Positions 1-9,070 of a stretch of 64,000 nt of DNA are shown in pieces. The position numbers and the translations under genes are program-made. The notes below the pieces were generated by a model. It was not told the DNA's origin and searched no databases. It saw only the letters and a program-made list of their open reading frames with translations. Source of the stretch: Spirochaetales bacterium (GTDB taxonomy: Bacteria; Spirochaetota; Spirochaetia; Sphaerochaetales; Sphaerochaetaceae). The stretch spans positions 1-64,000 of the forward strand of contig JAHDQJ010000003.1 in NCBI GenBank assembly GCA_018433865.1, read 5' to 3'. The first letter of the stretch is position 1. Each line of letters opens with the position of its first letter.

Positions 1-17
1 CCAGCTTCGGAAGACCT

Positions 18-132
18 GGCCCGGTGGCCATAGCGGAGGTGCCATACCCGTTCCCATCCCGAACACGGAAGTCAAGCCCTCTCGCGCCGATGGTACTGCG
101 TTCGTCGCGGGAGAGTAGGTAGCTGCCGGGCC
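18..132 (+). rRNA. rrf: 5S ribosomal RNA
   Basis: The 5S core pattern is clear: the CCATAGCGGAGG element, CCCGTTCCCATCCCGAACACGG, and the CGCCGATGGTACTGCG / GGGAGAGTAGGTAGC blocks. The ends GGCCCGG and CCGGGCC pair as helix I, which sets the limits. A T-rich tract follows directly (133-142) and probably serves as the terminator of the rRNA operon, so bases 1-17 should be the tail of the 23S-5S spacer. Confidence 0.95.
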
Positions 133-203
133 TTTTTCTTTTTCCCCCACATATATCTTGGAATGCTCTTGCGCAACCTTCCCTTCTTTCTTATCCTATC
201 GTC

Positions 204-1229
204 ATGGCAATCAGGATGGAGAAGCCGACGTTGCGACGCAAGGACATGGATGCCGTGTTGCAGACGATGGCCGATGAACAGATCGGGCCCGGTCAGCATA
301 CACAGGCTTTCATCGACATGTTCAGACGTGCCTTGGGGACCGAAGGGTCAGCCTATGCACTGAGGACGCATGTCGATGCGCTTCTGCATGCCTTGCGTTC
401 CCTTCGTTTGACTCCGGGCTCACGCATCGCCGTCTCCGCTCTTTCTCCGCGCATGTATCGCCATGTGATCGAAAGTGCCGGACATGTGACCGTCGTCCTG
501 GATATCGATGGACAGACGGGCAATCTCGCATTCGAAAGAGTGTCCGGACAACAAGGACTCGACGCATTGCTGCTGTTCGAACCCTATGGGAACATTCCCG
601 GCGATGACGATTGGAAAGGATTGGGGATACCGATCATCGAGGACATCTCGGAATCGCTCGGAAGCACGCATGGAGAGAGAAGCGCCGGATTGATCGGCGA
701 TGTCATCGTATGTGCGTTCGAGGAGTCGTCCGTGGTTTCCACGGGTGGCGGCTCGATAGTCTACGCGAAAGATAGCGATTTCGCGAAAGGAATTGCCGAA
801 TCTGTCGATCCTTTGCTTCCCTACATCGTCATGCCGGGGATGAATGCCGCCCTTGGCGTTGTACAGTTCGAGCATATGCTGCGGAACATCGAACGGCGCA
901 GGGCAATCCACGATCGGTTCCGCCAAGCATTGATGCGTACCAGACACCGCTTGTTCGGTATCACGGACATTGAGTTCGCGACGAACGGACATGGGTTCGT
1001 CGCCGTGCTCGATGCGAAACCCGAGGAGGGCAGGCAGTTCGCGCTTCGCTATGAGGTGGCTACCTCCCTTGCCTTTCCCTTGACGGTCATCAGTGATCAG
1101 ACGGATCGCTATGATCTCTATCCCCATGCCATACCCTGCATCCACCGTGCCGTCCGCTTTCCGCTCTATCCATTTCTGAGCAAGGAGCAGGTGGCTCAGA
1201 TCGAGAAAGTCATTTCCCACTTGCCGTAG
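204..1229 (+). CDS. DegT/DnrJ/EryC1/StrS-type aminotransferase homologue lacking the PLP lysine
   Basis: A 341-residue protein with the fold-type I layout of the DegT/StrS sugar aminotransferases: an acidic block IIEDISESLGS near residues 144-153 that aligns with the family EDAAQ(A/S)LG motif, then GDVIVCAF and a GGGSIV glycine turn. The family has a Schiff-base lysine in an F-x-x-x-K-x-L context. Here the matching stretch is FEESSVV (172-178), so a serine occupies the lysine position. Transamination therefore looks unlikely, and the role is unknown. The stop lies 9 bases before nadK, so the two are probably cotranscribed. ATG 204 has no Shine-Dalgarno; ATG 216 is an alternative. A weak promoter (TTGCGC, 17 bp, TATCCT) lies at 169-197. 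Confidence 0.75.
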   Translation: MAIRMEKPTLRRKDMDAVLQTMADEQIGPGQHTQAFIDMFRRALGTEGSAYALRTHVDALLHALRSLRLTPGSRIAVSALSPRMYRHVIESAGHVTVVLDIDGQTGNLAFERVSGQQGLDALLLFEPYGNIPGDDDWKGLGIPIIEDISESLGSTHGERSAGLIGDVIVCAFEESSVVSTGGGSIVYAKDSDFAKGIAESVDPLLPYIVMPGMNAALGVVQFEHMLRNIERRRAIHDRFRQALMRTRHRLFGITDIEFATNGHGFVAVLDAKPEEGRQFALRYEVATSLAFPLTVISDQTDRYDLYPHAIPCIHRAVRFPLYPFLSKEQVAQIEKVISHLP

Positions 1230-1238
1230 GAGGAGATC

Positions 1239-2108
1239 ATGACGCACACAGAGGCCAGACACATCAGGCGCGTGGTGATATTGGCCAACAAGAACAAGAG
1301 CGAGGCCGAGACCTTCGTCCGGGATATTGCCAGGTATTTGGAGACCAAGGGTATCCCGAACGACATCATCCTCACCGTGGATGCCGACCAATCCATTTCC
1401 ATCCATCGGGAGACCGATCTTGCGATCTGTCTCGGAGGTGATGGCACGGTCCTCTCCTGTGCCCGGTTGCTGCACCCCTACGGCATTCCGATGCTCGCGG
1501 TCAACCTGGGGACATTCGGTTTCATCACCGAAGTCTGCAAGGATGAGTGGAGAGAGGCGTTCGAACAGTATGTTGCGGGGAAAGCATCTATATCGCGCCG
1601 ACTCATGGTGAGGGTTTCCGTCCTCCGCGACGGCAAGCGCATCTTCTTGGCACACGGATTGAATGAGATGACCATCGCTGCCTCAGGCATAGCGAAGATG
1701 GTTTCGCTCGATCTGTTCATCGATGGCACGAACGCGGGAAAAATTCGCAGCGACGGCATCATCGTGGCGACACCCACCGGTTCGACCGCCTACAGCCTCG
1801 CAGCCGGAGGACCCATCCTCGACGTCGATCTCGATGCCCTCATCATCAATCCGGTCTGTCCGTTCACGCTCTCCAACCGCCCGCTTGTCATCGGAGGAGA
1901 AGGCGCGGTCCGCATCGTGGTGCGGGAGGGGCAAAAGACGAACATCTCGATGACAGTCGATGGCCAGGTCTTCTGTCCGCTGCAGGACGGTGATGAGGTG
2001 GCCATCGAGAAAGCACGTTCCAAGGCATTGCTCGTCATGTCGCCGAAAAGAAACTATTACGAGGTGATACGTGACAAGCTCAACTGGTCGGGAGGCATGC
2101 ATGCTTGA
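1239..2108 (+). CDS. nadK: NAD kinase
   Basis: Cytosolic NAD kinase, which phosphorylates NAD to NADP with ATP or polyphosphate. The GGDGT motif lies near residues 66-70, followed by NEMTI and the ATPTGSTAY signature near 177-185, both in the expected order. At 289 residues the length is normal for the family. The ATG is preceded by AGGAGG at a good distance. The 3' end overlaps recN by 8 bases, which couples the two; a nadK-recN order is common in bacteria. Confidence 0.96.
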   Translation: MTHTEARHIRRVVILANKNKSEAETFVRDIARYLETKGIPNDIILTVDADQSISIHRETDLAICLGGDGTVLSCARLLHPYGIPMLAVNLGTFGFITEVCKDEWREAFEQYVAGKASISRRLMVRVSVLRDGKRIFLAHGLNEMTIAASGIAKMVSLDLFIDGTNAGKIRSDGIIVATPTGSTAYSLAAGGPILDVDLDALIINPVCPFTLSNRPLVIGGEGAVRIVVREGQKTNISMTVDGQVFCPLQDGDEVAIEKARSKALLVMSPKRNYYEVIRDKLNWSGGMHA

Positions 2109-3756
2109 GAGACTCGATATCAGCAACCTCGCCCTGATCGAAGATATCCACATCGATTTCCATGAAGGATTCAACGTGCTCACCGGTGAGACCGGTGCGG
2201 GCAAATCGATCATCCTCGGAGCGTTGAATCTCCTTCTCGGGGAAAAAGCGGATCAATCGGCTGTCCGTACCGGTGCTTCGGAAGCCTCGATATCCGCACT
2301 GATCTCCCTGGATCCCTCCCATGAACTGGTCCCCTGGCTCCGTGAACGGGGCGCGGAACCCGACGACGGGATGATCCTGGTCCGCCGTGTGTTGCGGCAG
2401 GCGGGCAGGGGGAGCATCCATGTGCAATCCGTGCCAATGACCCGGACCGACCTGACGACCATAGGAGATGCCCTCTTCGATATCCATGGACAGCATGAGC
2501 ACCAGTCCTTGCTCCAAAGCGATCGGCAACGGAAGGTCCTCGACGCCTTCGGTTCGCTTGCGGATGTCCTGGAGACCTATGGACATTCCTATCGTGAGCT
2601 CGAATCGCTCAAGGACCGGCACGGGGAACTGGTGCGCATGATCGCCCAATCCGCCAAAGAGGCCGACTACCTGCGGTTCGTCGCAGAGGAATTGGACCGT
2701 GCCCAGTTGAAAGCTGACGAGGATGTCCAGCTAGAGGAAGAGGTCGCGCTTCTCAGCCAGTTCGAAACCATACGGGACAATCTGGAGACAGTCCACGGTG
2801 CACTGAAAGGATCCGTCGGTGAGGGGGCTGTTTCGTCCCTTGCCGCCGCCTTGCACGGGTGTCGACGCGCTGCCAAGGCTGACATCTCGCTGGGGGATCT
2901 CGCCACGAGGATCGAAAGCTCGTTGATCGAGGTCCAGGATATCTCCGATTCGATACGGGACCGTCTTGCATCCATGAGCTTCTCACAGGAACGGTTGGAT
3001 GAGCTGCAAGGCAGGCTCGCCCTGCTGCAGCGGTTGAAAAAGAAGTACGGTCCCGCATTGGCAGATGTGATCGCCTATCGTGACCGAACCATCGGAAGCC
3101 TCGCACGAAGCGAGGCGAGCGACGATGAGATCAAGACGCTGGAGGCACAGATCGCGTTAGCCGACAAGAAGGTTGCCCAACTGGCTTCCCACATTACCGA
3201 GAAGAGGAAGGAATCGGCGCTTCGCTTGCAGGATCTGATCGCAAGGCGACTTTCCCACCTCGGCATGCCGCATGTGGTCTTCTCCATCGAAATCACAACC
3301 AGGGAGCGGAACATCCACGGTTCCGACCAGGTCGATTTCCTCTTCAGCGCCAACCTGGGCGAACCGCTCAGGAGCCTGCGGGAGATTGCCTCCGGAGGGG
3401 AGCTTTCGCGTGTGATGCTCGCGCTGAAGACTGTTCTGGCCGAATCGGATGATGTGGAGACCCTGGTGTTCGATGAAGTTGATGCCGGTATCGGCGGAGC
3501 AGTGGCAATCGCAGTCGGCGAGCAGATGGCGGAACTGTCCTCGAGCAGGCAGGTCATTGCGATCACCCACCTTGCGTCGATCGCGTCAAAGGCGGACAAC
3601 CACTTGGTCGTGTTCAAGGAGACCGAGGGAAGCAGGACCTACACACGGATCAGGAGCGTCACGGGAAACTCGAGGGCCGAGGAACTGGCAAGGATGCTGA
3701 GCGGTCACGGACAGGACGAGGCTGCGCTCGCCCATGCCCGGACCCTGATGGGTTGA
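2101..3756 (+). CDS. recN: DNA repair protein RecN
   Basis: SMC-like ATPase of double-strand break repair. The N-terminus MLERLDISNLALIEDI leads to the Walker A box GETGAGKS, a central coiled-coil region (roughly residues 150-370) follows, and the C-terminal head carries the SGGELSRVMLA signature and the Walker B LVFDEVDAGIGG. The length of 551 residues is typical. ATG 2101 is chosen because GGGAGG lies 5 bases upstream and the conserved N-terminus begins there. It is convergent with the GH57 gene, with only 5 bases between the stop codons and no terminator. Confidence 0.97.
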   Translation: MLERLDISNLALIEDIHIDFHEGFNVLTGETGAGKSIILGALNLLLGEKADQSAVRTGASEASISALISLDPSHELVPWLRERGAEPDDGMILVRRVLRQAGRGSIHVQSVPMTRTDLTTIGDALFDIHGQHEHQSLLQSDRQRKVLDAFGSLADVLETYGHSYRELESLKDRHGELVRMIAQSAKEADYLRFVAEELDRAQLKADEDVQLEEEVALLSQFETIRDNLETVHGALKGSVGEGAVSSLAAALHGCRRAAKADISLGDLATRIESSLIEVQDISDSIRDRLASMSFSQERLDELQGRLALLQRLKKKYGPALADVIAYRDRTIGSLARSEASDDEIKTLEAQIALADKKVAQLASHITEKRKESALRLQDLIARRLSHLGMPHVVFSIEITTRERNIHGSDQVDFLFSANLGEPLRSLREIASGGELSRVMLALKTVLAESDDVETLVFDEVDAGIGGAVAIAVGEQMAELSSSRQVIAITHLASIASKADNHLVVFKETEGSRTYTRIRSVTGNSRAEELARMLSGHGQDEAALAHARTLMG

Positions 3757-3761
3757 CGTGT

Positions 3762-6110
3762 TCAGCGTTCAGCGGAGAAGTTCAGCGCCGTCTGCAGACG
3801 TTCGAGGATGTCCATCGTCAACGGAGTGCGGTAAGTTTCCCGCAAAGGCCCTTTGATGTGGGCGTGCATGGCCTCTTGTGCCAGGGTGATTGCCGGTTGC
3901 ACTCCTTGGGTCCTGGCAACATCGATCACCTCCAGCAAGTAGGATCCCCGTTCGTAGGAGAATCCTTTCGAGGCGATGATCGCCGCAATCCGGTTTATCT
4001 CCGCTGTGAAGATGCGACGCACGATGTCCTGCTCATGCTGGCGCCCCTTGCGCTTGATGAATTCCAAAAGATGGGAAATGCTCTCGCGCTTGTCCTCCCA
4101 CGGGAGGGTGTCGGGTGTCGTGAACAGGGAGCGCAATGCCCTGAGACAGGTTCCCATGTTTTCCACATAGAGTGTCTCGGAGGGGGATGTGCGTCCGTTC
4201 TTCACCAAGAGCGAATAATGCCTGATGTCGGTCGCGATCCGTCGCAGCTCCTCATCGGTGATCCGGCTCATCGAACGATCGATCCAAGTGTAGACCTCAT
4301 CGAGCATCCGTGGCGGAATATGAGCGGAGGAGAATTCATGGACCGACGAAAGGCCGGTCATGGGTTCGCGTATCTCCATCGTCACGGCATATCCGGTCTG
4401 TGCATGCACGCGTACCTGCATCGTCACACGGTATCGGCCCAACGTCCTCGTGTCGTGTATGTCACACCGATAGTGATTCTTCCCCTCGTTCGTGAAGGCC
4501 AGCAGGCGGTATTTGCCATAGGATTCGACATGATCCTCGGTACGTGCGAAGGTCTGGTTCATCAAGAAATAGGCGGCCGCCTCGGCTTCCCCACCCGATA
4601 ATGCCATGAAGGATTTCGCGATTGTTTGCGCAGAACCTTCGTGTTTCCGGTTGCTTCTCGCCTTCGAAAGAAAAGGAGAAACCAATGAAAACAAGTCTTC
4701 ATCGGTAAACGGTTGATACAGTTGGATAGCCCGAACCGCGTATTGTATGTTCTGCCGCGGCTCTATCCCGGCCAGGTCGCTGAAGAACCATCCGCAGGAG
4801 GTGAAGCTGTACTGCTTGAACCGTTGTCCTTCGAGCAGCTGGGCAAGCCGTTGCTTCTCCTGCACCGGTTTTTCCGTACGATTCTCCCACTGGGATAGGT
4901 ACTGCTCGATGCTCTCGAAGTGGTCAATGACCGCAGCGTATCCTGCGAGCAGTTCCTGTGGATCTGCCGCTCCGCTGAACAATGCAGAAACCTGGTTTTC
5001 ATAGATGGCATCGATGCGGGAGGCAAGCAAGTCGAACGACTCCCTGAGGGGTGTCCGCCACTGTTGGTTCCAACCCTGTTCACCACCCGTGTGACACCCG
5101 CAATCCTTGTACCAGCGTGAAACTCCGTGCGAACAGCTCCAACTCGTTCCCTTCGCTTCCTCGCCCTCGTGCAAGACTGCCCGCAGAGTCGGCGGATTGT
5201 GCTCGAGGAACGTCCCGTAGTTGGTGAGCCGGAATGAGGAGCCGTCACGGACTTTCCTGATCAACGCTGCGAGCGCCATGTCTCCGAACGGCTCGTGGTG
5301 TCCGTATATCTCTCCATCGGTAGCGGTATGAAGCAGCTGGGGGCGATCTTTCCGTACGATCTCCTCAAGGGAACGGTACATCGCATCCGCATCCCTGAGC
5401 ATGTGGCCGAAGCTGATCGAGGAGGCAAGCTGAGGATGATAGAAGAACGCGGGCAAGCTTTTGTGATCCGATCCCTCGAGCAAGAACGGACAGTCGTAGG
5501 GAACCTGATCACCACTGGTCAACTGCCACGATCCTTCCGTCGTCTGTACAGCCTTGCATTGCCACGGGGAGAGGATGACGAACTTGATGCCACTCTCCCT
5601 GAGCAGGGAGATCACCGACGTGTTGATGGCGGTCTCAGGCAACCACATCCCTTCAGGCTCCCTGCCGAATCGCCTGACGAAGTCATCGATGCCCCACCTG
5701 ATCTGGATCTTTGCATCCGACGCGCTCGCAAGCGGAAGGATCGTATGGTTGTACGATTGTGCGATCGCGTTGCCATGACCGAGACGTTCGAGGCTCTTCC
5801 GATCGGCTTCGAGTATCTTCCGGTAGGTCGACAAGTGGTATCGCTCGATCCACGAGAGCAACGTCGGGCCGAAGTTGAACGAAATATACTCGTAGTTGTT
5901 CACGATGTCCCTGACATGACCGAATCCGTCAAGGTAGCGGCTGAAGGCATTCGCCCGGTAACAATCATCGTAGATGCGTTCGTTCCAATCCTGATAGGGT
6001 TTGGCAGACGGTTGCTTGGGTATGATCTCGACCAACGGATTCTCCCTTGGGGGCTGGTAAAAGTGGCCATGGAGGATCAACTCGGTCGGTGCATGCAAAT
6101 TTTGTTCCAT
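3762..6110 (-). CDS. Glycoside hydrolase family 57 protein with DUF3536 C-terminal region
   Basis: A 782-residue protein. The N-terminal half is a GH57 catalytic domain: LILHGHFYQPPRENP at the start, GMWLPETA (the region with the nucleophile glutamate) and TATDGEIYGHHEP (the acid/base region). The remaining part corresponds to the DUF3536 family, usually fused to this GH57 subtype. Members are presumed to act on alpha-glucans, but the exact reaction is not known. The reading frame runs upstream to 6236; ATG 6110 is preferred because the family N-terminus begins there. No signal peptide is seen, so it is likely cytoplasmic. It is divergent from the DUF4912/branching-enzyme pair, which suggests joint work on glycogen or maltodextrin. 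Confidence 0.88.
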   Translation of the reverse strand: MEQNLHAPTELILHGHFYQPPRENPLVEIIPKQPSAKPYQDWNERIYDDCYRANAFSRYLDGFGHVRDIVNNYEYISFNFGPTLLSWIERYHLSTYRKILEADRKSLERLGHGNAIAQSYNHTILPLASASDAKIQIRWGIDDFVRRFGREPEGMWLPETAINTSVISLLRESGIKFVILSPWQCKAVQTTEGSWQLTSGDQVPYDCPFLLEGSDHKSLPAFFYHPQLASSISFGHMLRDADAMYRSLEEIVRKDRPQLLHTATDGEIYGHHEPFGDMALAALIRKVRDGSSFRLTNYGTFLEHNPPTLRAVLHEGEEAKGTSWSCSHGVSRWYKDCGCHTGGEQGWNQQWRTPLRESFDLLASRIDAIYENQVSALFSGAADPQELLAGYAAVIDHFESIEQYLSQWENRTEKPVQEKQRLAQLLEGQRFKQYSFTSCGWFFSDLAGIEPRQNIQYAVRAIQLYQPFTDEDLFSLVSPFLSKARSNRKHEGSAQTIAKSFMALSGGEAEAAAYFLMNQTFARTEDHVESYGKYRLLAFTNEGKNHYRCDIHDTRTLGRYRVTMQVRVHAQTGYAVTMEIREPMTGLSSVHEFSSAHIPPRMLDEVYTWIDRSMSRITDEELRRIATDIRHYSLLVKNGRTSPSETLYVENMGTCLRALRSLFTTPDTLPWEDKRESISHLLEFIKRKGRQHEQDIVRRIFTAEINRIAAIIASKGFSYERGSYLLEVIDVARTQGVQPAITLAQEAMHAHIKGPLRETYRTPLTMDILERLQTALNFSAER

Positions 6111-6177
6111 GGCGTCGATCGTATCACAATTCGGCAGGAGCATGTAGTGGGCGAAGATTGGACAGCCACCCGTCATG

Positions 6178-6234
6178 TTGACTAATATTGTCGATTTCTC
6201 TACGATTGATACCGTTGCAGTACACTGGTGCAAC
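6178..6234 (+). promoter_or_regulatory. Promoter with inverted repeat before the DUF4912/branching-enzyme pair
   Basis: TTGACT (6178-6183) and TACGAT (6201-6206) are separated by 17 bases. Just after the expected start of transcription lies the inverted repeat GTTGCA-N9-TGCAAC (6214-6234), in the position of a roadblock-type operator. It also lies upstream of the divergent GH57/DUF3536 gene. Confidence 0.45.
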
Positions 6235-6262
6235 ATATTCGAAACGCCGGGGAGTGGTTTTC

Positions 6263-7000
6263 ATGATTACACCGAACATTGACGCCTTGTCGCTTGGCGA
6301 GTTGCAGTACATCGCAAGGAAACAGGGGCTGGATGATGCGGAGGTGTTGGACCGGGAAGAACTTCTGGAAGCGTTGCAGGAGCTGTACGAGGAGCAGGAG
6401 AACAGCCTCCACGGCGAAGGGATCTCCTATGCGCCCTCAGCCCAACAGCGGTTCATGAATACCTTGGTTGAGCACGAATCCGACGCAAATCTCGGATTGC
6501 TTCCGGGAGTGCAGCGTCTGCCTGAAACCTATTGCGAGACCAGGATACATCTGTTGTTCAAGGATCCCTATTGGGCCCATGCCTACTGGAGCGTCTGTCC
6601 AGCGGACCTGCAGAGGCTCGAGCAATCATCCGAGGATTTCTCGCTCTTCCTCAGGGTCGCCGTACACGAGTCGGCAGACCGCCTCCGGCCCGCGGACAGT
6701 GTGGACATCCAAGTGATGACCACCGATATCAGTTGGAACATCAACCTCCCTGAGCGGGGCAGGACCTACTCGGTATCATTGCACTATCGTGATGGAAACG
6801 GCAACGGCGGCATGCTCTGCCAATCAGATACCGTACGCACCCCGAAAAGCTATTGGATCGAACACTCCCGGACACTCCGAGAAGATGAGAAGACATTCAC
6901 ATTGCTCTTCTCATCGCTTGTTTCGAAGGGTGGGGTAATGGTCGAAGACCCGTTGCTCAGGGAAGTCATCGAACATCTCGACGCGCGGATGGGAGGTTGA
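6263..7000 (+). CDS. DUF4912 domain protein with Rho-N/SAP-like N-terminus
   Basis: A 245-residue protein. Residues 5-40 (LSLGELQYIARKQGL and on) resemble the helical Rho-N/SAP element that often precedes DUF4912. The DUF4912 region follows, marked by LLFKDPYWAHAYWSV near residue 95, and has a beta-rich, carbohydrate-module-like character. No catalytic motif is visible. The chosen ATG follows GGGGAG by 8 bases, better than the upstream in-frame starts. The stop lies inside the ribosome-binding region of the branching enzyme, so translation is coupled. DUF4912 genes commonly sit beside GH57 genes; an accessory or glucan-binding role is an inference. Confidence 0.85.
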   Translation: MITPNIDALSLGELQYIARKQGLDDAEVLDREELLEALQELYEEQENSLHGEGISYAPSAQQRFMNTLVEHESDANLGLLPGVQRLPETYCETRIHLLFKDPYWAHAYWSVCPADLQRLEQSSEDFSLFLRVAVHESADRLRPADSVDIQVMTTDISWNINLPERGRTYSVSLHYRDGNGNGGMLCQSDTVRTPKSYWIEHSRTLREDEKTFTLLFSSLVSKGGVMVEDPLLREVIEHLDARMGG

Positions 7001-7002
7001 GC

Positions 7003-8613
7003 ATGCCACGTAATTCGCTAGGATTGATTCTCAATGCACATATGCCCTATGTCCGCCACCCCGAGTATCCGAGATTCCTGGAGGAAGATTGGTTGTTCGA
7101 GGCGATCGGAGAGACCTACCTTCCCCTCTTGCGAATGTTCCGGAAGCTGCGGGAGGAGGGTGTCCCGTTCAGGGTGACGATGAGTTTCTCACCGACATTG
7201 TGTGCGATGCTCTCCGACCCGATACTCCAGGGACGGTTCACCGACTACCTTCGCCTCCACCAGGAATTGGGGGAGAAGGAGGTCGAACGGTGCACACAGG
7301 AGCAACAACCATGCCTCCCTTTGGCTAAGAGCTACCTGGAGATGATCAACCGGAACCTCCAGGAGTATTTCGAGACGTATCAGTGCAACATCCTCAGCGG
7401 ATTCAGGGACCTGGAGGCAACAGGACACCTGGACCTGATCACGACTGCAGCCACACATGCCTATCTTCCCCTCTACCATGAGTATCCGTCGGCGATAAAC
7501 GCACAGATCGAGCTTGCGGTCCAGTCCCACATCAACCACTTCAAGAAGCGGCCGAAAGGGTTCTGGTTGCCCGAGTGCGGGTATTTCCCCGGCTTGGAAG
7601 AGTACCTGCAGAAGGAGGAACTCTCCTATTTCCAGTTGGCTGCCCAGGCATTGGTCCTTTCCGAGGAACCGGTGAAGCGGGGCAACTATGCCCCCGTGAC
7701 CTGTCCGAACGGGGTTGCTGCCTTCGCACGCGATTATCATCTGACGAACCTGGTATGGTCGAACGTCGAGGGGTATCCCACCGATCCGCACTACCGAGAG
7801 TTCTACCGTGATATCGGGTACGATCTTCCCATGGAGTACATCAAACCGTACATCCACTCGCCCGAGGTACGGGTCTTCACCGGCTACAAGTACTTTGCGA
7901 TCACGGGAAAGGGGAATGACAAGAAATTCTACGTTCCCGAACTCGCAAGGCGGAAGGTTCAGGAGCATGCGGACAACTTCATCTACGAGATACGCCAAAA
8001 AGGGCGCAAACTTGCAGGACTGCTCGATCGCGAGCCGTTCTACACCCTTGCGTTCGATGCGGAGCTGTTCGGTCACTGGTGGTTCGAAGGTCTCGATTGG
8101 CTCGAATCGGTCTTGCGCAAAGTTTCCCAGACCGATGACATGCTTTTCGAGACCCAGCTCGACTACCTGAAGCGATACCCCGAGTCGCAAGTGCTCCAGC
8201 CCGCCATCTCGAGTTGGGGTGAAGGTGGCTATTCCACCGTGTGGGCCGGAGGTTCGAACGTCTGGATCTACCGCCACGTGCACAAGGCGATCGAGAGGAT
8301 GGAGGAGCTGGCGATCAGGTTCGGTGACCAAGGTTCGCTCAAGCAACGGTTCCTCAACCAGGCTGCGCGGGAAGTATTGCTTTCGATGGCTTCCGATTGG
8401 CCGTTCATCATCCACAACGGAACCTCATCCTCATACGCGGAAAAGCGCTTGAAGGAACACCTGGGCAATTTCAATGTGGTGTATGAGAACATGTGCAAGA
8501 ATGCGGTGAATACGGAATGGTTGGTCAAGGCGGAAAAGCGCGACATCGTGTTCCCTGACATCGACTACAACATGTTCAACCAGAAGAGCAATCGCAACCG
8601 GTACAACGGTTGA
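7003..8613 (+). CDS. GH57 1,4-alpha-glucan branching enzyme
   Basis: A 536-residue GH57 branching enzyme that forms alpha-1,6 branches in glycogen-like polymers. The start LGLILNAHMPYVRHPE, the nucleophile motif GFWLPECGY (near residue 187) and the acid motif FDAELFGHWWFEGLDW are the family hallmarks. The C-terminal helical part corresponds to DUF1957. The reading frame also allows TTG at 6997, but GGGAGG ends exactly there; ATG 7003 has correct spacing. It works with the preceding DUF4912 protein and the divergent GH57 protein, giving a storage-glucan block. Confidence 0.92.
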   Translation: MPRNSLGLILNAHMPYVRHPEYPRFLEEDWLFEAIGETYLPLLRMFRKLREEGVPFRVTMSFSPTLCAMLSDPILQGRFTDYLRLHQELGEKEVERCTQEQQPCLPLAKSYLEMINRNLQEYFETYQCNILSGFRDLEATGHLDLITTAATHAYLPLYHEYPSAINAQIELAVQSHINHFKKRPKGFWLPECGYFPGLEEYLQKEELSYFQLAAQALVLSEEPVKRGNYAPVTCPNGVAAFARDYHLTNLVWSNVEGYPTDPHYREFYRDIGYDLPMEYIKPYIHSPEVRVFTGYKYFAITGKGNDKKFYVPELARRKVQEHADNFIYEIRQKGRKLAGLLDREPFYTLAFDAELFGHWWFEGLDWLESVLRKVSQTDDMLFETQLDYLKRYPESQVLQPAISSWGEGGYSTVWAGGSNVWIYRHVHKAIERMEELAIRFGDQGSLKQRFLNQAAREVLLSMASDWPFIIHNGTSSSYAEKRLKEHLGNFNVVYENMCKNAVNTEWLVKAEKRDIVFPDIDYNMFNQKSNRNRYNG

Positions 8614-8634
8614 CCTGAGAGAGCGCAAGCCTTC

Positions 8635-8853
8635 TTAGCGAAGGCTGCGGCCCCAACCGGCTAACAAAGCCTCTGCCTTCGCGGTATCGAGCTCGTCATA
8701 GAGCGCGGGATTCGATTGCGCCTCGTCGAGATAGTCGTTGTCCTTCTCCCAATCCTCGATGGGATCGGTGATGTAACACACGTCGTCGTCGATGCAAACG
8801 ATCCAATCATAGCCGCTCTTCTTCGAGCGCCTGCCAAAGTATTTCTTGGACAT
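8635..8853 (-). CDS. Small acidic hypothetical protein
   Basis: A 72-residue protein with a basic first 15 residues (KK, RR, KK) and a strongly acidic middle (IDDDV, DPIEDWEKDNDYLDE). AGGAG stands 6 bases before the ATG, which supports translation. No known domain or membrane segment is recognised. It converges with the branching-enzyme gene; a small hairpin (AGCCTTC/GAAGGCT, 8628-8646) covers both 3' ends. The AT-rich stretch upstream is shared with the division cluster's leader. Function unknown. Confidence 0.6.
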   Translation of the reverse strand: MSKKYFGRRSKKSGYDWIVCIDDDVCYITDPIEDWEKDNDYLDEAQSNPALYDELDTAKAEALLAGWGRSLR

Positions 8854-9007
8854 GCTCTTCTCCTGCAGGTACAGTAAACACTTTTTGCGCGTTAGGCAAC
8901 TGTCCCATCATATAATTTTTAATTGGACAATAATAATATATCATGTCAATAAAAAGCGGTATAAGGCGTACAAATGTTTAGTATATTATGAGTTGGAGGT
9001 GTTACTC

Positions 9008-9070
9008 ATGGCATATTCATTCCATGCCCAGGTTGTTCCGGGGTGGGTAAGGGGGTATAGTTTGTGGTAA
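9008..9070 (+). CDS. Putative 20-codon leader ORF ahead of mraZ
   Basis: ATG 9008 is preceded by GGAGG (8995-8999) with an 8-base gap, better than the ribosome-binding site of many full genes here. It encodes 20 residues rich in aromatic amino acids (2 Trp, 2 Tyr, 1 Phe) and stops within the direct repeats thought to bind MraZ. It may be a translated leader peptide or a chance ORF. No homology can be judged from this length. Confidence 0.35.
   Translation: MAYSFHAQVVPGWVRGYSLW

Noticed and set aside
420-1655. 411-codon open frame on the minus strand
   Set aside because: Lies antisense to the DegT-like gene and nadK, has no ribosome site or known domain, and arises from the codon bias of the real genes.
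8846-9007. Longer reading of the micro-ORF from 8846
   Set aside because: No ribosome site at that start and a non-coding AT-rich composition; only the part from 9008 has a good site.
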